A stretch of DNA of 64,000 nucleotides from Inonotus obliquus (lineage: Eukaryota > Basidiomycota > Agaricomycetes > Hymenochaetales > Hymenochaetaceae): contig JAJHTX010000012.1 in assembly GCA_032164295.1 (NCBI GenBank), positions 1,116,001-1,180,000 on the forward strand, given 5' to 3'. Shown here one piece after another: positions 56,701 through 64,000 of the stretch (position 1 is its first letter; the number at the start of each line of letters is the position of its first letter). The notes beneath the pieces were generated by a model. That model was given only the letters and a program-made list of their open reading frames with translations, did no database searches and was not told the DNA's origin. The translations under genes were made by a program, and so were the position numbers.

Positions 56701-57035
56701 TGCTGCTCTGTACGAGGAGTCCCTGTGGTGCCTATATGCACTCCAAGACGATCTATTGCAGTCCGGAAACCCGTTTCAAGAAGAAGATAAAGTAACCATT
56801 GCCACTTGTACGTTTCTCCCGTCATTCAGTCTTTCCTATTTGGTTTTCGTCAATAATATGAAACTTGGCGTTTATAGGGATTGAGAAAACGAAGAAACGC
56901 TTGGATAGCTGTCGAAGTAAACAAGGGACGAAGAAGAGTCCTGGTGGAGGGTCTACACCCGTTTCGATTCCTGATGAGCCTGAGATGAGGCGGAGGTCTC
57001 CGCCTTGGAGTCATCGTGGATCTCCTTTGCGATGA
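53747..57035 (+). CDS. ATG1: autophagy serine/threonine kinase Atg1
   Basis: Starts autophagosome formation, together with Atg13 and Atg17. Ten exons (53747-53929, 53993-54130, 54196-54388, 54449-55277, 55327-55526, 55588-56079, 56142-56382, 56490-56580, 56648-56807, 56878-57035) close in phase and give 894 residues. Kinase domain (~40-330): glycine loop [16 protein letters not shown] lysine, [13 protein letters not shown], activation-loop [12 protein letters not shown]. The fungal Atg1 insertion [19 protein letters not shown] lies after the hinge. The middle is S/P-rich and disordered. The C-terminal EAT/MIT domain starts near [20 protein letters not shown] and includes [20 protein letters not shown]. 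The donors of exons 5 (GTTGGT) and 7 (GTATTT) were chosen because they keep the family sequence; they are the least certain joints. Confidence 0.92.
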
Positions 57036-57910
57036 TTGATGCTCCCTGCTTGATTTTCTGGTTCCGATTCTGGTTAATATGGTTTCATGGTCCTGGCGTC
57101 CTCAGGTTGTTTGGACCCTTTCCGGCTGTTCCTACTTCCTTACCCGTTTAACTTTCTTTTCATTCGACTCGCATAATCCTATTCGGCTCAATTGGTCCGC
57201 GACAATTTCTTAAATCATTCCACCCTCATAGTTTCGCCTGTCCTGTACACTTTCCTCCCTCCCTCCCTCTTTCCCTTACCCGTTCTCGTCGCTATCATCT
57301 GTTTTGCTGTCCATTATTCTCATAAATTGTTCAAACTGTAACATCATCTCATCTCGTCTCTCATGGGCTTCTGTGTCTAACTTTTTCTAACTCTCCGTTT
57401 CTCGTCTCTCCTCCTTTTCTGTCGTCTCTTCTGCTTTGGATGTTGAGTGATAATTATCTTTTTGTACGCTTTTTTGTATGTATATTGTATGTGTGTTTGT
57501 ATACCAAGTAAATCTATTTTCAGCTGGGTTTGTTAGTACTTGGTGCGGGATGTCGATAGGGCAGTTCTCTTTACTGTCCTCCTTTCCGAGTCATCTAGTT
57601 TTCTTTGTTTGTATGATTGTGTAGACGAATAATTCATGAATAGTGCATTATTTATTTACCCGCCGGGATTCCGTAGCCGTAGGGAGTCGTTGGTGATTTC
57701 TTTGCTTTCTTCGTTGAATAGTTCTCTAGGCCTGTTGTATTTGGGCGGTGTGAAGGCCTACAGTACTAGTTCTCTCTGTGGCTGCTTTACACTTCAAGTA
57801 CCAAATCTCATATGGTCAATCCGAGTCGTCATCTGTCATCGGCACTTCGACCACTTGAACCACTTGAACGTATGTACAGAACGAACAACACAGAATTCAA
57901 TATTCAAAAT
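57036..57910. other. convergent 3' region between ATG1 and SFM1
   Basis: 875 bp, pyrimidine-rich up to about 57430, then T/G-rich with TGTATGTATATTGTATGTG near 57475. No supportable gene; one 120-codon open frame at 57636-57998 runs into SFM1 antisense. Confidence 0.55.
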
Positions 57911-59066
57911 TCAAAATTCGAATCCTTTATCGAGATCTTTATATAAAAGTTCGCGCATTCCGGGTGGGAGGAGGGGTTCGTTGTTCATTGATATGTAGCC
58001 TGGTAAATGATTAGATGATGAAAGAGATAAAGGGAGGAAGATGAGGTGACGACGTACGGAAAGGCATCTCGACACTCTCGTTGGAGTTGAATTTTATCGT
58101 TGGGAAGTCCTATCATCAGAACACGTATTAGAAAAAAAGGCATTAATAATGAAGGTGCTCGTAATGAGAGAAAGGAGGGAAGGAGGGAAGGAGGGAAGGA
58201 GGGAATTTAGGGTATGCGTACGACGTAAGGTATATCTTGTAGTTTCACTACAATAACAAATTCGATTGGTCTTTAGGGTAAAAAACTGTGAGATACTGAT
58301 ATTTGACATACCACCGTCGTGGACTACTTTCTTCGTAACACCAAGAGCAGTATCTGTAGTCATTTGTACGTTCCCCAGATGCCTCGTTGGGAAACCTAGT
58401 TTTCGAAGTTCGGCTGTTCGATCTCTTGGTGGGTCATCACCTGTCCTTCACTATTACTTTCCAATACGTGGATTGTTGTGAGTGGCGCACCTAGAATGCC
58501 CTAATGCACATGCACAATTATTAATAACTCGGAATACCCATCGGATAGGGGAGTAACCAAGAGATTGACATACGTACGCCAAAGAGGAAGAAATCAAAAG
58601 ACCCATCACCATCTTGAGGTGTAAGTTCTTTCTCTGCTTTTGGATCAAGTAAGCAGACTCTATTCAAAGGAATGTTCTCCTGTTTCATCAAGTCGAGGAT
58701 ACCGATTTGGTGGGAAGTTGCTTTCGCTGACTCTAAATCTGACTCTGAGGCTGACTGGGATTGGAAGCTGGAAGAGTCGATGAATACTGCTTGAAGAGCG
58801 GAAGAAGATAATTTTGAGAGGTGTGTGAAGTGTATTTGAGAGCCTGGACCTGCTAGAGTACGCATATGCTAGAGAGAGAGGTGAGGTGTGAGTTGACATG
58901 GGATGGATATCCATGGGGATTGACTTGCGAGGTATTCTAATTGGACCCATTCTGGGAGCGATTTCCCTTCCTTTTCATCTTCTTCCATATGTTCTGCTGG
59001 CATTATCAGCATGATCACTCGTTGAGAGTAAAATAGAGGAATACCGATGACATAGGCAAAAGGCAT
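57911..59066 (-). CDS. SFM1: SPOUT arginine methyltransferase Sfm1
   Basis: Yeast Sfm1 methylates an arginine of ribosomal protein Rps3. Eight exons (59066-59045, 58996-58929, 58868-58578, 58500-58491, 58440-58312, 58247-58222, 58109-58058, 57999-57911) give 228 residues (yeast: 213). Family marks: AEHMEEDEKEG at the N-terminus, RVCLLDPKAEKELTPQDG, FFLFGGILGDDPPRDRTAEL, the cofactor-site run RHLGNVQMTTDTALGVTK, NSNESVEMPFRYI and LPPGMRELLYKDL. Exon 4 is only 10 nt. The intron after exon 2 (58928-58869) begins with GCAAGT, so it is a GC-AG intron; no GT donor keeps the frame. It is divergent from the chitin synthase gene. Confidence 0.9.
58171..58205. repeat. AAGGAGGG repeat in an SFM1 intron
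   Basis: Four copies of an 8-bp purine unit, lying within the intron between exons 6 and 7. Confidence 0.85.
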
Positions 59067-59391
59067 ATTTTCCAAGTGATGGTGGTACCCAGGAGAAATC
59101 AATTTTTTTGATATGAAGATTTTCAATATCCATAAGGGGCAATATACTTCCGAATGGGGAAGGTATACCTACTGACGGACTCGGAGACGGCGGCTGTCGT
59201 CCGTGTTATTTCCCAGCAGCAGACGGACCCAGCTCCTCCCCTTTTCCTCCCTCAGTCCAACTCAACGACAGGCTACGCTCTTTCCTTCCCTTCTCGTCTT
59301 GTCCTTCTTTCTCAAATTCACTATAATTCTCATCAGCAACGCCTTATCTGTCCTTGCCTCACGCCGTCAGTAGCACGGCCTTGTCGTCGAC
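59067..59391. promoter_or_regulatory. divergent promoter region, SFM1 / chitin synthase
   Basis: A 325-bp gap between opposite-facing start codons, with CT-rich stretches before the chitin synthase ATG (59230-59320), as is common for highly expressed fungal genes. Confidence 0.5.
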
Positions 59392-62300
59392 ATGGCGTCA
59401 AACAGGCAGTCAACCATTATTCACCAACGTCTCGAAAACACAACAGACCTTGCCTCTCTCTCCCCCGTATCGGACGATATTATCATCGCGTGTTTGAGAG
59501 AACGTTATTCTACAGAGAATATCTATGTCAATGTTGGACCTTCTGCTCTCGTCGCTTTGAACCCGCACAAGTATATACCGAGCAATGCCGACTCGGTCTT
59601 GATGAAGTATGCAGCAGAGTATCGTAATACTTCACCGGAGAAGGAGCTGTTGCCACCTCATATCTTCCAACTTGCGAATAATGCGTACTATCATATGCGC
59701 CGCACCCAACAAGACCAGTCCATCCTTCTCAGGTTCGTCTTTTTATTCGGTTATTATGTCACGTCAGACTGACTGTCACCACTCTCTTTCGCTTCCCCTT
59801 ACTTTTTCGTTGTTTTGGCCTGGTGAAATAGTGGAGAGACGTGCAGTGGTAAATCTGAAAACCGTCGTTTGGCGATCAAGTCCATCATCGAACTCAGCGT
59901 GAGTAACCCCGGGAAGAAGGGCTCCAAACTGTCCACGCAGATCCCATCCGCCGAGTTCGTCCTTGAGTCGTTCGGTAATGCTCGCACACTATTCAACCCT
60001 AATGCCTCACGCTTTGGCAAGTACACCGAGTTGCAGTTCACTGAACGGGGTCGACTCTCTGGTGTCAAGACGCTTGATTACTACTTGGAGCGTAGCCGTG
60101 TTGCTGGGGCACCCTCTGGCGAACGAAACTTCCATATATTCTATTTCCTTGTGGCAGGTGCATCCGCAGAGGAACGTCAGCACTTGAGATTGACAGAGAA
60201 ATCGACCTTCCGGTATCTGGGTCCGCGGATGGCGGCAGCGCCAAGACCACAAGAAGATGCGACGCGATTCGATCAGCTCAAGGTGGCGTTGAAGAACGTG
60301 GGTTTATCCAAGCGAGCCGTTGCTCAGACGTGTCAACTGCTGGCAGCGATACTGCACCTTGGTAATTTGGAGTTCATCATCGATCGGCAACGAAATGAGG
60401 ATGCGGCCGTCGTCAAGAACACTGACGTGCTCGAGACCGTAGCCGAATTCCTAGGTGTACAGCCTCAGGCATTAGAAAATGCGCTTTCGTGCAAGATGAA
60501 GTTGGTTAAAAAGGAGCTTTGCACGGTTTTCTTGGATCCTGATGGTGCTTCGGATAATCGTGACGACCTTGCGAAAATCCTTTACTCGTTGCTCTTCTCG
60601 TGGTTGAATGAGCAGATTAATCAGAAGCTCTGCAGGGATGACTTCACTACGTTCATCGGATTATTTGATCTTCCAGGCCCACAGAACATGGCAACGTCTG
60701 CTAGCCGATCAAATTCGCTCGATCAGTTCATTGTGAACTTTGCGAATGAACGACTCCACAATTGGATCCAGAGGCGGATGTTCGAGGTTCATGTCGACGA
60801 GTACACTCAAGAAGGCATTTCGCGCTTCGTTCCGCCTATCCCTTATTTCGATAATTCGGAATGCGTCCGATTGATGTCGAATATGCCTGGTGGTCTCACT
60901 CATATTATGGATGATCAGGCTCGTCGCATGCCTAAGAAGTCGGACCACTCAATGGTGGAGGCGTTTGGGAAGCGTTGGGGTAACCATTCATCGTTCAAGG
61001 TCGGAGGAATGGATCGTTCCGGTTTCCCTACGTTCACGATCAATCACTACAATGGACCCGTGACGTACTCTTCAGAGGGCTTCCTTGAGAAGAATCTCGA
61101 TGCGATGAACCCTGATTTCGTCTCCCTCCTGCGGGGAACTGATGCCGCCACGCCTCTCGGTACCGAAGGCACAGGATCGGTCAATGCTTTCATCAGGAAC
61201 CTTTTCTCGGGCAAAGCGGTTGCTACCCAGGCACATCCTCGTAATGAGGACACGATTGTTGCTGCTCAGCAGACCGTGAAGCCCATGCGTGCACCTTCAA
61301 CACGTCGGAAGGGGACTGTGAGGCGCAAAGGTGGCCTTGGAGGAGGAGGTGGGGGAGATGAGGAAAAGGAGGACGATGATACTCTGCTAGATGGAAAGCA
61401 ACCTTGCACAGCTGGAGAGTTCCGCCAAGCTTTAGACACGCTATTTTCAACGGTCGACGAAACGCAGGCGTGGTACGTTTTCTGTATCAACCCGAATGAT
61501 TCTCAGCTTCCGGGTCAACTGGAAGGAAGGGCAGTAAAGGGACAGATTAGGAGTGCAGGCTTGACTGAGATTGCGAAACGCAATGTCAATGTCTTTGAGG
61601 CGAACATGACACCTGCGGAGTTCTGCGACCGATACAAGGATCAACTAGCTTCCTTGAATGTCCACGAAGGTAGTGAATTTGCCAGGGTTGAGCAAGCTCG
61701 GACGGCTCTGGACTTGTTAGAGCGAGACATTGTTATTGGGTCCTACAAGGTGCGCTGTCTGCCCTTCCGAGGCACATTTTTGGTGCTTAACTGTAACTGA
61801 CTTCTGCCTTACTCAGGTATTCCTATCACACCGCGCATTCCACAAACTTGAGGATAGCTTACGAGCGGAGGACGTGGAAGAACAGAAGCGCAACCGTCTT
61901 CGTGATGCAGAAGCCGAGGCAGGCTTAGATATGCGTAGTAGCGTGGATCCATTTGGACCATATTCAAACCATGGCCATGACGATTCACCGGGTGCCTTCA
62001 ATGACCCCTTTGGACAGTCTAGCCAGCAACTCCCTCTCGTGCAAAATGCTTCGCCTTTCATGCGTGCTGACATGTACAATGATGACTATGACGATCGGAG
62101 CGATGACATGGACGCCAAGAGCCGCCTTACGAGCAATCGCGAGGACTCTATGTCGAACTTTAATGGTTCGGAATCTTACGCGCCTTCCCGGAATATGTTC
62201 CAAAACGACGATGCGAAGGGACTGCTTGGGAAGGAGGCGTTACCAGGGGAAGTGCTTGAAGGAGAGACTACCGAAGATATCAAGGAATCATCTAGCCGTC

Positions 62301-64000
62301 GGCGATGGGTTGCATTCGTCTGGATGTTGACATGGTGGTGTCCGAACATCTTCCTAATCTGGTGTGGTCGCATGAAACGATTGGACGTCAGACAGGCATG
62401 GAGAGAAAAACTCGCTTTGAACATGCTCATTTGGCTCTTCTGCGCTTCAGCGGCGTTTGTTATTGCTGTGCTGGGTAACTTGATCTGTCCGACCGAACAT
62501 GTGTACAACTCGAGCGAGCTCGCCGACCACGACAAGGATTCGAACGCTATGTTGACTTCTATCCGTGGCGAGGTTTTCGATCTTAATAACCTCATTTCGT
62601 TCCATCAGCGGGTTGTCAGCGTTGTACCCTCGAGGTTGCTCGAAAACTACGCGGGTACATCTGCGGATGACATTTTCCCGGTCCAGGTCTCTGCCGTTTG
62701 CAATGGTGTTACGGGTTCTGTCAATCCTCTCGTGGCGCTGAACTCTAAGAATACCACGGACATAAACGCACAATACCACGATTTCCGTGCTTGGACCAAC
62801 GACTCGCGTCCGGATTGGTATTTCGAGAGCATGACGTTGATGCGATGGAACTTCCGAGTCGGTTTTATGGGCTATACTTCGAAGCAAGTTAGACAAATGG
62901 CACAACAAGGACGATCGGTTGCGATTTATAACGGCCTCGTCTATGATTTGACGGATTACATTAACTTCCCGCCCAGTGTACATGCTCCGTCTGGATTTTC
63001 TCCTCCGACAGGTGTCGATGTGGGTTATATGTCTAGCGCCGTCGTCGATCTGTTCAAATTTGCTGGTGGAGGCGATATCACCAATCAACTCGACGCGCTT
63101 CCAATTGGCTCTGATGTACTTTCTCGACAAAAGACCTGTTTGCGGAACTTGTTCACTATTGGGAAGCAAGATCATCGTAATTCACCGAGATGTCTTTTCG
63201 CGACGTATATCCTCCTCGCGCTATCAATAATGATGGTGTGCGTTATTGGGTTCAAGTTCCTTGCAGCTCTCAGTTTCGGTAGTCCACGCGCTCCAGAGGA
63301 TCACGACAAGTTCATCATTTGTCAAGTACCTTGTTATACGGAAGGCGAGGAATCCATGCGAAAGACCATCGACTCGATAGCGAAATTGAAGTACGACGAT
63401 AAGCGCAAGATAATTTTCGTCATTTGCGATGGTAATATCGTCGGTTCGGGGAACGATCGTCCTACTCCGCGTATCGTTTTGGACATCTTGGGTGCGGATC
63501 CGAATATTGATCCTGAGCCGCTTAGTTTCTTGTCGCTCGGTGAAGGTGCGAAGCAGCATAATATGGGCAAGGTCTATTCGGGTCTGTACGAGTGCGCGGG
63601 TCACGTTGTGCCGTATATTGTTGTCGTGAAGGTTGGAAAGCCGACGGAGAGGTCTAAGCCGGGTAACCGTGGTAAACGTGACACGCAGATGCTTCTTATG
63701 CATTTCTTGAACAAGGTGCGTTGATTTTGCTCTTTTGACAGAGGATTAAGTGTTGACTTTGATTTTCTTGGGATCAGGTTCATTTCAACTCACCGATGAA
63801 CCCTCTTGAGCTTGAAATCTACCATCAAATTAAGAATGTTATCGGAGTTAACCCGTCGTTCTATGAGTATCTTTTCATGGTTGACGCTGATACGGTTGTG
63901 GATCCTTTGTCTTTGAATCGACTTGTCTCAGCGTGAGTTGTCATTACCAGGGCTTACTAGAAGCGTTGTGCTAATAGTCTGGTTGCAGTATGGTGCACGA
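59392..64000 (+). CDS. myosin-motor chitin synthase (partial, 3' end outside window)
   Basis: A plasma-membrane enzyme that adds GlcNAc to growing chitin, carrying a myosin-like motor for delivery to the hyphal tip (class V/VII type). Exons 59392-59732, 59832-61749, 61817-63715, 63778-63932 and 63989 onwards close in phase. Motor domain (~1-750): P-loop GETCSGKS, switch I NASRFGKY, switch II DLPGPQN. Residues ~755-880 are a D/S-rich linker. Transmembrane segments start at [20 protein letters not shown] and [21 protein letters not shown] cytochrome b5-like stretch has [20 protein letters not shown]. Another helix ([20 protein letters not shown]) precedes the catalytic domain: [27 protein letters not shown], and [10 protein letters not shown] near the edge. 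The QRRW motif and DEK-like C-terminus would lie beyond the window. Confidence 0.93.

Overview
The window looks like nuclear DNA of an agaricomycete (mushroom-forming) basidiomycete. Genes are dense, on both strands, and cut by many short GT-AG introns (mostly 50-70 nt). The gene set includes a Clp1-like mating-development protein, a myosin-motor chitin synthase, Atg1, Gwt1 and Zrg17. Gene models below were built by hand from splice signals; for every multi-exon model I checked that intron phases close exactly, but no transcript data were available.

Region 1 (1-14009) is a head-to-tail array of one non-LTR (LINE) retrotransposon family: the 3' end of copy 0 (1-653), full-length copy 1 with both ORFs open (654-6765), a 1.13-kb unit without LINE ORFs but with LINE-like ends (6766-7897), and full-length copy 2 with two stop codons in ORF2 (7898-14009). 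Copies 1 and 2 are both exactly 6112 bp, and every unit begins directly after the GCCCATGTCC end of the one before. ORF1 and ORF2 overlap as TAATG. The array ends 43 bp before the start codon of a mitochondrial ribosomal protein gene.

Region 2 (14053-28436): bL28m (+), GWT1 (-), an F-box/leucine-rich gene (+), an NT-C2 domain gene (+), a Clp1-like gene (+) and the CAAX protease RCE1 (-). Long gaps between them hold simple repeats, including a minisatellite that contains the RCE1 stop codon.

Region 3 (28437-45345): a gene-free stretch with a small inverted-repeat element, then DBP4 (-), CLN3/BTN1 (+), a DHA1-type MFS transporter (-), another 2.1-kb gene-free stretch, ZRG17 (-) and RRP14 (+). 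DBP4 and RRP14 serve ribosome assembly; CLN3 and ZRG17 serve vacuole/ER ion balance.

Region 4 (45667-64000): two uncharacterised proline/serine-rich proteins (-), a single-pass membrane protein (+), ATG1 (+), the SPOUT methyltransferase SFM1 (-) and the first ~1440 residues of a myosin-motor chitin synthase (+) that runs off the window. GWT1, RCE1 and the chitin synthase together cover GPI anchoring, prenyl-protein processing and wall synthesis, but there is no sign of a functional cluster; this is ordinary housekeeping sequence flanked by a notable LINE array. I recognised no tRNA, rRNA or CRISPR array.
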